64,000 nucleotides of DNA from contig NZ_JAIHON010000010.1 of the NCBI RefSeq assembly GCF_021173675.1, forward strand, positions 1 to 64,000. Direction: 5' to 3'. The notes under the pieces were generated by a model that did not search any database, was not told the DNA's origin, and worked only from the letters and a program-made list of their open reading frames with translations. This document shows positions 16,879 through 24,750 of this stretch, in pieces (within the stretch, counting starts at the first letter, position 1; each line of letters opens with the position of its first letter). The position numbers and the translations under genes are program-made. This DNA is from Streptomyces lincolnensis. Its GTDB lineage: Bacteria; Actinomycetota; Actinomycetes; Streptomycetales; Streptomycetaceae.

Positions 16879-17913
16879 TCAGGCCTTCGGCACCAGGTCG
16901 AAGTCGATGATCCGCTCAGGGGTCATTCCCTTCGGCAGCGCGCCCGCGTCCTCCAGAATCCCGATGCTCCTCGCCACCCGCCCGGAGTCCAGCGTTCCGA
17001 TCGCCGTGCCGGAACCGTCCTTCGGCGTGACGTACGCGGCCATCAAGTCCAACTCGGCCGCCGCGGCGGCCGGATTCGTGGCATCCACGTTCCGCTTCAG
17101 GATCTCGGCGGCCTCCTTCGAGTGGGCGAGGCTGTACTCCAAGCCCTTGAGCAGCGCGGCGGTGAACCGCCGCACCATCTCCGGATCCTGCTCGGCGAGC
17201 TTCGTCGTCGTGATCAGTACGTTTCCGTACAGGTCGGGTATCACGTCGCTGTACGGCAGCAGTACGGCCTTCTTCTTCGTCACCGCCTCGACGGTCGGCC
17301 TGCCCACCACGAACTGGCCGATACCGTCCACCGAGCCGCCGGCCAGCGTGCCCATCAAGGTCTGTGCCTCGCCGTTGACCCAGGTCACCTTGGAGGCGTC
17401 CACGCCCGCCAGCCGGGCGTACGTCGGGAAGAGGTTGCGCACGACGGAGCCGGGCGTGTCGGCGAGCCGTTTGCCCTCCAGGTCCTTCGGTGTGGCGATG
17501 CCGTTGCCCTCGGTGGTGGCGATCGCGGCCATGGTGCGCTGCTGGATGGCGGCCACCGCGACGAAGTCCTTCGCCTGACCGTTGCCCATGTGGAGCAGAC
17601 CGCCGGTCAGGTCGATGGGGCCGAACTGCGCCTGACCACTGACGACGGCCGGAATCACCCCGCCGGTGCCCTGGCCCGGCCTGATCCTCACGTCGAAGCC
17701 GGCCTCTTCGAAGAACCCCTTGTCCTTGGCGACCCAGGCGTACGCGTCCCGGCCGAAGCTGCCGAAGGAGGTCAGGTAGGTCACCTTCTTCAGTGCCTTG
17801 CCGTCCCCACCGGCATCCGCGTCGGAATCCGAGCCGCCGCACCCCGCCACCAGCGCCAGCGCTGTGGTCAGGGCCACCGTGGCGACCGTACGGGCGAAGC
17901 TGATCATGCGCAC
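16879..17913 (-). CDS. ABC importer substrate-binding lipoprotein (NMT1/SsuA-like)
   Basis: 344-residue lipoprotein. The signal peptide ends in ALALVAGC (lipobox VAGC), so it is anchored outside the membrane. The body is NMT1/THI5-like: VTYLTSFGSFGRDAYAWVAKD, GTGGVIPAVVSGQAQFG, with a C-terminal helical part. Such proteins bind sulfonates, thiamine or pyrimidine precursors or aromatic anions; the ligand cannot be read from sequence. The GTG was chosen because AAGGA lies eight bases upstream; an ATG two codons later is too far from it. Confidence 0.88.
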   Translation of the reverse strand: MRMISFARTVATVALTTALALVAGCGGSDSDADAGGDGKALKKVTYLTSFGSFGRDAYAWVAKDKGFFEEAGFDVRIRPGQGTGGVIPAVVSGQAQFGPIDLTGGLLHMGNGQAKDFVAVAAIQQRTMAAIATTEGNGIATPKDLEGKRLADTPGSVVRNLFPTYARLAGVDASKVTWVNGEAQTLMGTLAGGSVDGIGQFVVGRPTVEAVTKKKAVLLPYSDVIPDLYGNVLITTTKLAEQDPEMVRRFTAALLKGLEYSLAHSKEAAEILKRNVDATNPAAAAAELDLMAAYVTPKDGSGTAIGTLDSGRVARSIGILEDAGALPKGMTPERIIDFDLVPKA

Positions 17914-18178
17914 AGTGTTGTCCTTTCCGACCGCCGAACGCGCCGGCGGAGGGGCGTCGAGACGGACGAGACGGAACGGCGGCACGGATCTGCCGAGGGC
18001 ATGCCACTTGGTGCGGGCAACAGCGTACGAGCCACGGGCAGTCGTGGGCCAGGTGTGGGGCGTGGGGGCGTGAGCCGACAGGACGGCAGGTACCGCCGAT
18101 CGGTCTGCTGCGGGTAGCCTGATCGGGCGTCAGGACCCGGCCGGCATGCCGATCGCCAGGGGATGGGGAGACCGCCGG

Positions 18179-18964
18179 ATGATCAGACTCACCGGTGTGT
18201 CCCGGAGCTTCACCGGCCGGTCCGGTTCGACGGTGGCGCTCCAGGACATCGGCCTGCACATCGCCGACGGCGAGTTCGTGGCGGTGGTGGGCCGGTCCGG
18301 GTGCGGCAAGTCCACGCTGCTCCGGCTGATCGCCGGTCTCCTGCCGGTCACCGAGGGCGAGATCACGGTCGGCGGTGAGCGGGTCACCGGAGCCCGGCGG
18401 GATGTCGCCATGCTGTTCCAGCGGCCGGCACTGCTGCCCTGGCGGTCCGTCCTCGACAACGTCCTGCTGCCCGTGGAGATCTTCGGCTGGAACAAGGCGA
18501 AGCACCGCGAGCGGGCGTACCGGCTGCTGGAGACGGCCGGACTGACCGGCTTCGAGAAGCACCGGCCGCACGAGCTCTCCGGCGGCATGCAGCAGCGTGT
18601 CGCGCTGTGCCGGTCGCTGATGGGCGAGCCGCGGGTGCTGCTCATGGACGAGCCGTTCTCCGCACTCGACGCGCTGACCCGCGCGGACCTCGCGGTGGAG
18701 TTGCAGCGCATCCACCTGGAGAACTCGTCCACCGTCGTCTTCGTCACGCACTCGATAGACGAGGCCGTGCTGCTCGCCGACCGGGTGGTGGTGCTCACCC
18801 CGCGCCCGGGCCGGATCCGCAGGATCGTCGACATCGCCATACCCCGGCCGAGGACGCTGGGCCGCACCGCGCACCTGGACGAAGTGGCCCGGTGCAGCGC
18901 CGACTTGCACGAGCTGCTGATGGAACGGGACATCTCCACGACGGTCGAAACGGAGGGGCGATGA
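18179..18964 (+). CDS. ABC importer ATPase (SsuB/TauB type)
   Basis: 261-residue ATPase with Walker A GRSGCGKST, Q-loop LFQRPALLPW, signature LSGGMQQRV and Walker B VLLMDEPFSALD. The family-typical residue run around NVLLPVEIFGW and a short C-terminal tail are present. The ATG is preceded by GGGGAG at eight bases; an in-frame ATG 33 bases upstream has a poorer site. It overlaps the following LLM gene by four bases and is divergent from the matching permease and binding protein. Confidence 0.92.
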   Translation: MIRLTGVSRSFTGRSGSTVALQDIGLHIADGEFVAVVGRSGCGKSTLLRLIAGLLPVTEGEITVGGERVTGARRDVAMLFQRPALLPWRSVLDNVLLPVEIFGWNKAKHRERAYRLLETAGLTGFEKHRPHELSGGMQQRVALCRSLMGEPRVLLMDEPFSALDALTRADLAVELQRIHLENSSTVVFVTHSIDEAVLLADRVVVLTPRPGRIRRIVDIAIPRPRTLGRTAHLDEVARCSADLHELLMERDISTTVETEGR

Positions 18965-19905
18965 GCCTGCGGATCTGCGTCTTCACCGAGCCGCACCGCG
19001 GCGCCGACTACGAGGACCAGCGGCGCTTCGCACAACTCGTCGAGGCCGGCGGATTCGAGGGCTTCTTCCGGGCCGACCACTACCAGGCGATGGGCGCCGA
19101 TCCCGGCCTGCCCGGCCCCACCGACGCCTGGCTGACCCTCGCCGCGCTCGCCCGGGAGACCTCCACGATCCGGCTGGGCACCCTGGTCACCTCGGCCACC
19201 TTCCGGCTGCCGGGACCGCTCGCCGTCATGGTGGCGCAGGTCGACCGGATGAGCGGGGGACGGGTCGAGCTGGGCCTCGGCGCGGGGTGGTACGAACGCG
19301 AACACGTCTCGTACGGCATCCCGTTCCCGCCCGCCCCGGAGCGCTTCGACCGGCTGGAGGAGCAGTTGGCGGTGATCACCGGCCTGTGGCGGACGCCGGT
19401 CGGCGAGAGCTTCAGCCACCGCGGCGACCACTACCGGCTCGTCGACGCGCCCGCCCTGCCGAAGCCCGTACAGGTGCCGGGGCCGCCGATCATCGTGGGG
19501 GGCCGTGGGCCCAAGCGCACTCCAGAGCTGGCGGCCCGGTACGCCGACGAGTTCAACATGCCCTTCAAGTCGGTGGCGGAGACCGCCCGGGCGTACCGGC
19601 GGGTCGCCGAAGCGTGCGACCGGACCGGACGGGCCGACGCCGGCCGGCCGCCACTGGTGCTCTCGGCCGGCGTCGTCGCCGCCATCGGCCGCACGGACGC
19701 CGAGGCACAACGGCGGGCCGCCCCTCTCCGCGCCAAGAGCGCGCTGCCGCCCGAGGACGCGGTGGTCGGATCCCCGGCCCAACTCGTGGAGCGGCTCGGC
19801 GAGTTCGCCGCGATCGGCACGAGCCGTATCCATCTGCGGCTGATCGACTTCGATGACCTCGACCATCTGGAGCTCATCGCCGGTGAGGTGCTCCCGCAGT
19901 TGTAG
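18961..19905 (+). CDS. LLM-class F420/FMN-dependent oxidoreductase
   Basis: 314-residue luciferase-like TIM-barrel protein. N-terminal strand SLRICVFTEPHRGADYE, then GFEGFFRADHYQAMG, RLGTLVTSATFRLPG, VDRMSGGRVELGLGAGWYE and PIIVGGRGPKRTPELAARYADEFN are diagnostic for the F420 LLM subfamily. The stop/start overlap with the ATPase gene implies that the enzyme oxidises or reduces whatever the transporter imports, as in SsuD or RutA-type systems. Cofactor choice (F420 or FMN) is not certain. Confidence 0.88.
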   Translation: MSLRICVFTEPHRGADYEDQRRFAQLVEAGGFEGFFRADHYQAMGADPGLPGPTDAWLTLAALARETSTIRLGTLVTSATFRLPGPLAVMVAQVDRMSGGRVELGLGAGWYEREHVSYGIPFPPAPERFDRLEEQLAVITGLWRTPVGESFSHRGDHYRLVDAPALPKPVQVPGPPIIVGGRGPKRTPELAARYADEFNMPFKSVAETARAYRRVAEACDRTGRADAGRPPLVLSAGVVAAIGRTDAEAQRRAAPLRAKSALPPEDAVVGSPAQLVERLGEFAAIGTSRIHLRLIDFDDLDHLELIAGEVLPQL

Positions 19906-20027
19906 CGAGCGCCCGCCGCGTGCTGCGGCGCCGCTGGAAGGGGTCGGCGTCGGCTGGGCTCAGCGGTGATGCGCCTGGGGCGTGACGATCACGCGCTCGG
20001 ATGCCCTCGTGTGCGGAACTCGCGTCC

Positions 20028-20284
20028 CTATCCGCTGCGTCCGCCCCCGGTGGTGAGCGCTTCGCCTGCGTGGATGATCGAACTGAGCATGGCGTGGGCG
20101 GCTTGGAGCTGTTCGATGGAGCGGCTCAGGCGCTCGCGTTCATGAGTGAGGTCCTGGGCCATTTCCTCGCAGGTCGGCGCCAGGATGGCTCCGTCGTCGG
20201 TCATGCAGGGCAGCACCTCCCGGATCAGGTCGGTGTTCAGCCCGGCCGCGAGCAGGATCCGGACCCGGCGCACGGTGGCCACGT
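20028..20284 (-). pseudogene. MerR-family regulator lacking its DNA-binding N-terminus
   Basis: The C-terminal two thirds of a MerR regulator: VATVRRVRILLAAGLNTDLI, then REVLPCMTDDGAILAPTC, then a long coiled-coil helix (ERERLSRSIEQLQAAHAML). The first ~45 residues with the winged helix are replaced at about 20.28 kb by sequence belonging to a plus-strand gene fragment. An ATG at 20360 would give a chimeric reading frame without a DNA-binding domain. Confidence 0.72.
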
Positions 20285-20487
20285 ACACCGGGCGCAGCGA
20301 CCAGCGGGACTTCGAGATCGAGGTGGCGCCCGACGTCTTCGTGACGGGAACCGCCGCCATGCCCGCTCCGGACTACGCGCACATCAGCCGCATCGATGTG
20401 ACCGCTGACGCGGCGGCACTGTTCGCCCAGTGGCTCCGCGATTCCGGCGATCGAAGCCGGGATGGGCGATCACCTGACAGCGGCTGA
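20285..20487 (+). pseudogene. Unidentified C-terminal gene remnant
   Basis: Plus-strand frame reading DFEIEVAPDVFVTGTAAMP, then PDYAHISRIDVTADAAALF and stop. Codon use is typical of coding DNA here and it ends normally, but it has no start of its own and abuts the broken MerR gene. I do not recognise the family. By position it was probably the MerR target gene. Confidence 0.4.
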
Positions 20488-20647
20488 CGCCGAGTAGCAC
20501 AGCGCCGTCGGACTTCAGGGACGCTGGTGGCACACGCCCCAGCGGTGCCCCCGTCGCTGCCGCCTGGAGACTGCCCTTTCCTCGTGGCCTTCCAACAGCG
20601 GGGCGCCGACGAAAACCGGCACAGGACATCGGCCTCGGCCGACACCC

Positions 20648-21586
20648 TCAAGCCGTCAGGGACTCCACCCGGCGCATCACCTCGCGGCAGAACGCGCCCA
20701 CGCCGTTCGGGTCGTCGGTGAACTGCGAGGGCTTGACGCAGAAGGTGGTGAAGCCCTGGGCCAGTTGCTCGGGGATGGGTTCGAGGGCCTGTGCGAGGTC
20801 GGCGCAGGAGGTGTCGTCGGGGAACACGGCGCGGGTGCTGCCGATCATCTCCAGGTCGGTGAAGTCGCGGCCCGCGGCGGCCATCGCGGTCTTCAGGGTC
20901 TGCATGTCCTCGGGCGTGACCTTGCCCAGCGGGTTGAAGGCGTGGCCGTACCGGACGATCCTGCGGACCATCGCGTCGTGCATGCCCGCGCCACCGAAGC
21001 ACAGTCGGGGGCCGTCCGGGCGGTGTGCCTTGGGCTCGAAGTAGACGTCCTGGAAGGTGTAGTGCTCGCTGTCGTGAGACACCGGGGAGGGGCCCCACAA
21101 CTTGGCCCAGATCTCCAGGTGTTCGTCGAGGAGCTGGCCGCGCCGGGAGAACGGGACGCCGAGTGCCGCGTACTCGTCCCGGCTCCAGCTGACGTTGGGC
21201 AGCACGGTCAGCCGGCCCTCGGAGAGAAGGTCGAGGGTGCCGAGCTCACGGGCCAGGAGCAGGGGGTGCCGCAGGGGAGCGATGACCGCCGACGCGGCGA
21301 GCCCCACGCGATCGGTGACAGCGGCGATCGCGCTGAGCAGCATCAGCGAGTTGGGCCACGGCGTGCGGGGGTCCTGGTTGCCGGGCAGGGCGTAGTCGCG
21401 GGGGTTGCCCATCACGCCGCCCGCGCCCGCGTCGGGACCGAGCACGATGTGCTCGCTGACCATGACGGAGTCGAATCCGGCGTCCTCGGCCTCGCGGGCC
21501 CAGCGGATGACGGTCGGCAGATCCGCGCGGCCGCCGGTCATGGTCCAGTTCTCGCTCAGGACGAGTTGCATGCGGGGAGTGGTCAT
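20648..21586 (-). CDS. LLM-class F420-dependent oxidoreductase
   Basis: 312-residue luciferase-like protein: REAEDAGFDSVMVSEHIVLG, LLSAIAAVTDRVGLAASAVI, LDLLSEGRLTVLPNVSWSRDEY and LCFGGAGMHDAMVRRIVRYG are characteristic. The ATG has AGGA nine bases before it. It is the last gene of the minus-strand arm that starts with the glutamine-synthetase-like ligase and the P450, suggesting an oxidoreductive step on the same substrate. Unlike the paralogue at 18961 it shows the long N-terminal insertion common in amine- or xenobiotic-related LLM enzymes. Confidence 0.87.
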   Translation of the reverse strand: MTTPRMQLVLSENWTMTGGRADLPTVIRWAREAEDAGFDSVMVSEHIVLGPDAGAGGVMGNPRDYALPGNQDPRTPWPNSLMLLSAIAAVTDRVGLAASAVIAPLRHPLLLARELGTLDLLSEGRLTVLPNVSWSRDEYAALGVPFSRRGQLLDEHLEIWAKLWGPSPVSHDSEHYTFQDVYFEPKAHRPDGPRLCFGGAGMHDAMVRRIVRYGHAFNPLGKVTPEDMQTLKTAMAAAGRDFTDLEMIGSTRAVFPDDTSCADLAQALEPIPEQLAQGFTTFCVKPSQFTDDPNGVGAFCREVMRRVESLTA

Positions 21587-21676
21587 CGTCGCGATCCTCG
21601 GGAGGAGTGTGTCTGGGCAGCAGGCGTGAGCGGGGCGTCTCGGCGGCCGCGGCCACCGGACCGCCAAGACATGCGG

Positions 21677-22957
21677 TCAGGCTGGGATGACCTCGACCGG
21701 CAGCTTCTTGATGCCGTTGACGAAGTTGGAGCGGACACGCGGGACTTCGCCGGTCAGACGGATGTCCGCGATCCTCGGGATGAGCTCCTCGAACATGATG
21801 CGGATCTCGGTGCGGGCGAGCAGGTTGCCCAGGCACAGGTGGGGGCTGCCCTTGCCGAAGGTGACGTGGTCGTTGTCGGCGCGGGTGACGTCGAAGTCGT
21901 AGGGGTTGCCGAAGGCCGCCTCGTCGCGGTTGCCGGAGGCGTACCACATGACGACCTTGTCGCCCTGCCTGATGTGCTTGCCGCCGAGTTCGACGTCGCG
22001 GGTCGCGGTGCGGCGGAAGTGGTAGACGGGGGAGGCCCAGCGCAGGAACTCCTCCACCGCCGCCGGGATCAGGGACGGGTCGTCCTGGAGGCGGGCCAGC
22101 TGGTCGGGGTGCTGGAGGAGGGCCAGCATGGAATGGGTGATGGTGTGGCGGGTGGTCTCGTTGCCGGCCACGACCAGGAGCAGGAAGTAGTTGTCGAAGT
22201 CCTGCGGCGAGAGCGGCACACCGTCCCTCGGGACGGTGTTCACCAGCTTCGACACCAGGTCCGTGCCGTCGCCACCGCGCCGCTGCCGGGCCAGCTCACG
22301 GCCGTACTCGAAGACCTCCAGCGAGGCGGGGGAGCGGAAGGGCAGGTGCCGGTACTGCTCGCTCTCCGCGCTGTCCAGCAGGACGTCGGCGTAGTCGGGG
22401 TCGGTGTTGCCGATGATGCGGTTGCCCCAGTCGATGAGCTGCTGGTTGTCCTCCGGGGGCACGTCGAGGAGGCGGGCGAGGACGTTGATGGGGAAGTCGG
22501 CGGAGACCTCCTTGACGAAGTCGAAGGTCCCCTTGGCCAGGGCCGCGTCCAGCGTGGTGGCGGTCAGCCCGCGCAGGAAGTCGGCGTAGCTGTTGATGAC
22601 GCTCGCGCCGAACTGGCGCTGGAGCAGGCTGCGCAGCGCGCGGTGGCGGACGCCGTCCAGTTCGAGGATGGAGGCGCGCGTCTTGATCTGGTCGTCGTCG
22701 ACCTCTTCGAGGTTGACGAATCGCGTCGAGGTGAAGGTCTCCACGTCGCGGTCGACGCGCGCGATGTCCGCGTGCCGGGTCACGGCCCAGAAACCGGAGT
22801 TGGGGGCCTCCTCGGGCTGCCAGTGCACCGGGTCCTGGTGGCGCAGGGTGTGGAACATGCGCCAGGGGGTGATCCCGTCGGTGAAGTTGTCGAGATCGGC
22901 GAGGTCGACGTCGGCGAGCGGCATCGGTTCGGCGGCGGCCGGCACAACAGTGGTCAT
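21677..22957 (-). CDS. Cytochrome P450, CYP124/125/142-like
   Basis: 426-residue soluble P450. The I-helix has AGNETT with the acid-alcohol pair, the K-helix ExxR is EEFLRW, and the haem loop is FGKGSPHLCLG. The extra residue before the His and the tail RSNFVNGIKKLPVEV place it near CYP124/125/142. It hydroxylates a hydrophobic substrate with electrons from a ferredoxin, probably the [3Fe-4S] ferredoxin at 24560. It lies 17 bases after the ligase stop in the same operon. The substrate is unknown; close relatives act on sterol side chains or alkyl chains. Confidence 0.92.
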   Translation of the reverse strand: MTTVVPAAAEPMPLADVDLADLDNFTDGITPWRMFHTLRHQDPVHWQPEEAPNSGFWAVTRHADIARVDRDVETFTSTRFVNLEEVDDDQIKTRASILELDGVRHRALRSLLQRQFGASVINSYADFLRGLTATTLDAALAKGTFDFVKEVSADFPINVLARLLDVPPEDNQQLIDWGNRIIGNTDPDYADVLLDSAESEQYRHLPFRSPASLEVFEYGRELARQRRGGDGTDLVSKLVNTVPRDGVPLSPQDFDNYFLLLVVAGNETTRHTITHSMLALLQHPDQLARLQDDPSLIPAAVEEFLRWASPVYHFRRTATRDVELGGKHIRQGDKVVMWYASGNRDEAAFGNPYDFDVTRADNDHVTFGKGSPHLCLGNLLARTEIRIMFEELIPRIADIRLTGEVPRVRSNFVNGIKKLPVEVIPA

Positions 22958-22974
22958 CGGTGGCTCCCGGTGTG

Positions 22975-24330
22975 TCACAGGTGGTAGGCGTATTCGGTGA
23001 ACTCCCAGTCGGTGACGTGCCGTTGGAAGCGTTCGGTCTCGTCGCGCTTGTAGGAGAGGAACGAGGCGGTGAAGTCCTTGCCGAGGACGTCGGTCAGTTC
23101 CGTGTCCGCCTCCAGGGCGTCCAGCGCGGCCGGCAGGCTCATGGGCAGCACGGACGCCCTGGCGGTGTCGTAGCCGTACCCCTCCAGCGGGGCGGGGGGT
23201 TCGGCACCGGCCAGCACCCCGAGCAGCGCGGCGGCGATGGTGCCCGCGATCAGCAGATAGGGGTTGGCGCCGGCGTCGCCGAGGCGCAGTTCGAACCGGG
23301 CGCCGGAGCCGCGCTCGGGCGGGATGCGGACCATGGCGCTGCGGTTGTCCAGGCCCCAGTCGATGAGCCAGGGGGCGAGGGTGTCCGGGCCGAAACGCTT
23401 GTAGGAGTTCACGGCCGGGTTGGCCAGCGCGGTCAGGGCCGGGGCGTGGGCGAGGACGCCGGCGACGGCGTGCCGGGCGGTGGCGGACAGCCCGTACGGC
23501 CCGGCGGGATCGTCGAAGGCGTTGCGGCCCTCGTCGGTGTCGCAGGACAGGTGGAGGTGGAAGCCGGAGCCGCCGGCGTCGTTGAACGGCTTGGCCATGA
23601 AGGTGGCGAGTTTCCCCTCCTTCCGGGCCAGCTCCTTGATCGCGGACTTGAAGCGGAAGGCGCGGTCCGCGGCGGACCGGGCGTCGGAGTGGGTGAGGTT
23701 GATCTCGAACTGGCCGCCGTCGAACTCGTGGTTGCCGCTGGTCACGCCGATGTTCATGTCCCGCAGCAGGCGCAGTGTGCGCAGCAGGTGGTTGTCGCCG
23801 TCGGCGCGCAGACCGGCCGTGTAGACGACGCCGGTGGTGCCGGAGTAGCGCTTCCAGCCGCTGGGGGAGGCCGGGTCCTCCTCGCAGAGGAAGTACTCGA
23901 GTTCGGGGCCGACCACCGGACGCAGTCCGTGTCCGGCGCACCGGTCGAGGACGGCGCGCAGCAGATCGCGGGGTGACTCGGCCACGGTCAGGCCGGTGGC
24001 CGGATCGGTGACCTCGGCGAGGCAGGAGGCGACCCCGGGTTCCCAGGGCAGGGGGACCAGGCTGTCCAGGTCGGGTCGGACGGTGATGTCGGGCAGCCCG
24101 GCGTCGAGACCGCCGGCGACGGGGATCACGTCGCCCTGGGGGCTGGTGTGGTAGACGGCCCGGCAGAAGGCCAGGCCGTGCTCGCAGGCCGACGGCAGGT
24201 GGTCCAGCAGGACGTCGCGTGCGCGGTCGGTGCCGATGAGGTCGGGATAGGTCACGCGCACCACGTCGATGCCCTCGGCGGCTAGCCGCTGCATGTGCTG
24301 ACGGAGGCTGGGGGTTGGAGCTGCGCTCAC
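22975..24330 (-). CDS. Glutamine-synthetase-like gamma-glutamyl-amine ligase
   Basis: 451-residue GS-fold ATP-dependent ligase. The active-site blocks are all present: GPELEYFLC, NHEFDGGQFEINLTHSD, FMAKPFNDAGGSGFHLHLS, NSYKRFGPDTLAPW, NRSAMVRIP and GDAGANPYL. The N-terminal block differs from true glutamine synthetase, as in PuuA, IpuC, GlnA3/GlnA4 and aniline-pathway ligases that join glutamate to an amine. The GTG start is preceded by AGGAG at six bases. Leading a P450/LLM operon, it probably activates or detoxifies an amine substrate. A true ammonia-assimilating role is unlikely in this context. Confidence 0.85.
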   Translation of the reverse strand: MSAAPTPSLRQHMQRLAAEGIDVVRVTYPDLIGTDRARDVLLDHLPSACEHGLAFCRAVYHTSPQGDVIPVAGGLDAGLPDITVRPDLDSLVPLPWEPGVASCLAEVTDPATGLTVAESPRDLLRAVLDRCAGHGLRPVVGPELEYFLCEEDPASPSGWKRYSGTTGVVYTAGLRADGDNHLLRTLRLLRDMNIGVTSGNHEFDGGQFEINLTHSDARSAADRAFRFKSAIKELARKEGKLATFMAKPFNDAGGSGFHLHLSCDTDEGRNAFDDPAGPYGLSATARHAVAGVLAHAPALTALANPAVNSYKRFGPDTLAPWLIDWGLDNRSAMVRIPPERGSGARFELRLGDAGANPYLLIAGTIAAALLGVLAGAEPPAPLEGYGYDTARASVLPMSLPAALDALEADTELTDVLGKDFTASFLSYKRDETERFQRHVTDWEFTEYAYHL

Positions 24331-24418
24331 CGATGTCTCCTCGGGCGCTTGGGTGTGGGTGACGAAGGAGTCGGAGGAAGTCGGAGGGCCGGTGCTCGTG
24401 AGGGCACGGAGCCTATTT

Positions 24419-24432
24419 GTTTGGTGCCAAAC
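24419..24432. promoter_or_regulatory. GTTTGG-TG-CCAAAC palindrome (operator type A, copy 1)
   Basis: Perfect six-base arms with two-base spacer, 89 bases upstream of the ligase GTG. The same element with one arm base changed sits over the start of the opposite transcript at 24526. Confidence 0.68.
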
Positions 24433-24478
24433 GGTATGGGCGCCGCGAGCGCTCCGCAAGAGGGAAGTGGAGAAAAAG

Positions 24479-24492
24479 TATCCGCATGGATA
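24479..24492. promoter_or_regulatory. TATCC-GCAT-GGATA palindrome (operator type B, copy 1)
   Basis: Perfect five-base arms directly upstream of the -35 box of the ferredoxin operon. The core ATCC-N4-GGAT recurs within the promoter of the second P450 at 30852, linking the two transcripts. Confidence 0.62.
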
Positions 24493-24496
24493 GGTA

Positions 24497-24525
24497 TTGA
24501 CCAGGGGCGGGCGGCTTCTTATGTT
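24497..24525 (+). promoter_or_regulatory. Promoter of the ferredoxin/meta-cleavage operon
   Basis: TTGACC, 17-base spacer, TATGTT: a near-consensus vegetative promoter. Operator type B ends four bases before the -35 box and operator type A begins immediately after the -10 box. Confidence 0.65.
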
Positions 24526-24539
24526 GTTTGAAGCCAAAC
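24526..24539. promoter_or_regulatory. GTTTGA-AG-CCAAAC palindrome (operator type A, copy 2)
   Basis: Matches the 24419 element except for one arm base. It lies right after the -10 box over the expected transcription start, an ideal repressor position, and 20 bases before the ferredoxin ATG. Confidence 0.68.
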
Positions 24540-24559
24540 GAACTCCAGGAGGACCGGCC

Positions 24560-24748
24560 ATGAAGGTCGTCGTCGACATGAACAAGTGCCAGGACCACGG
24601 CCAGTGCGTCTTCGCCGCCCCCGATGTCTTCTCCCTGGACGACGGCGGCCACCTGGCCTACGTCTCCGACCCCGACGACGCGCTGCGCGAAGAGGTCGAG
24701 GAAGCCGCCGACGTCTGTCCGCTCCAGGCCATCCGCATCGAGGCCTGA
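24560..24748 (+). CDS. [3Fe-4S]-type P450 ferredoxin
   Basis: 62-residue ferredoxin with CQDHGQC (C-x5-C) near the N-terminus and the distal CPLQAI. Only three cluster cysteines are visible, which is the usual state of actinobacterial P450 ferredoxins. It passes electrons from the reductase encoded next (two-base gap) to a P450, probably the one on the opposite arm. AGGAGG lies close before the ATG. A close paralogue (CQDHGQC, CPLQAI) accompanies the second P450. Confidence 0.92.
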   Translation: MKVVVDMNKCQDHGQCVFAAPDVFSLDDGGHLAYVSDPDDALREEVEEAADVCPLQAIRIEA

Positions 24749-24750
24749 CC

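Noticed and set aside
20765..22987. 740-codon plus-strand frame over the LLM and P450 genes
   Set aside because: Antisense shadow; the minus strand carries the P450 haem and I-helix motifs and LLM motifs.
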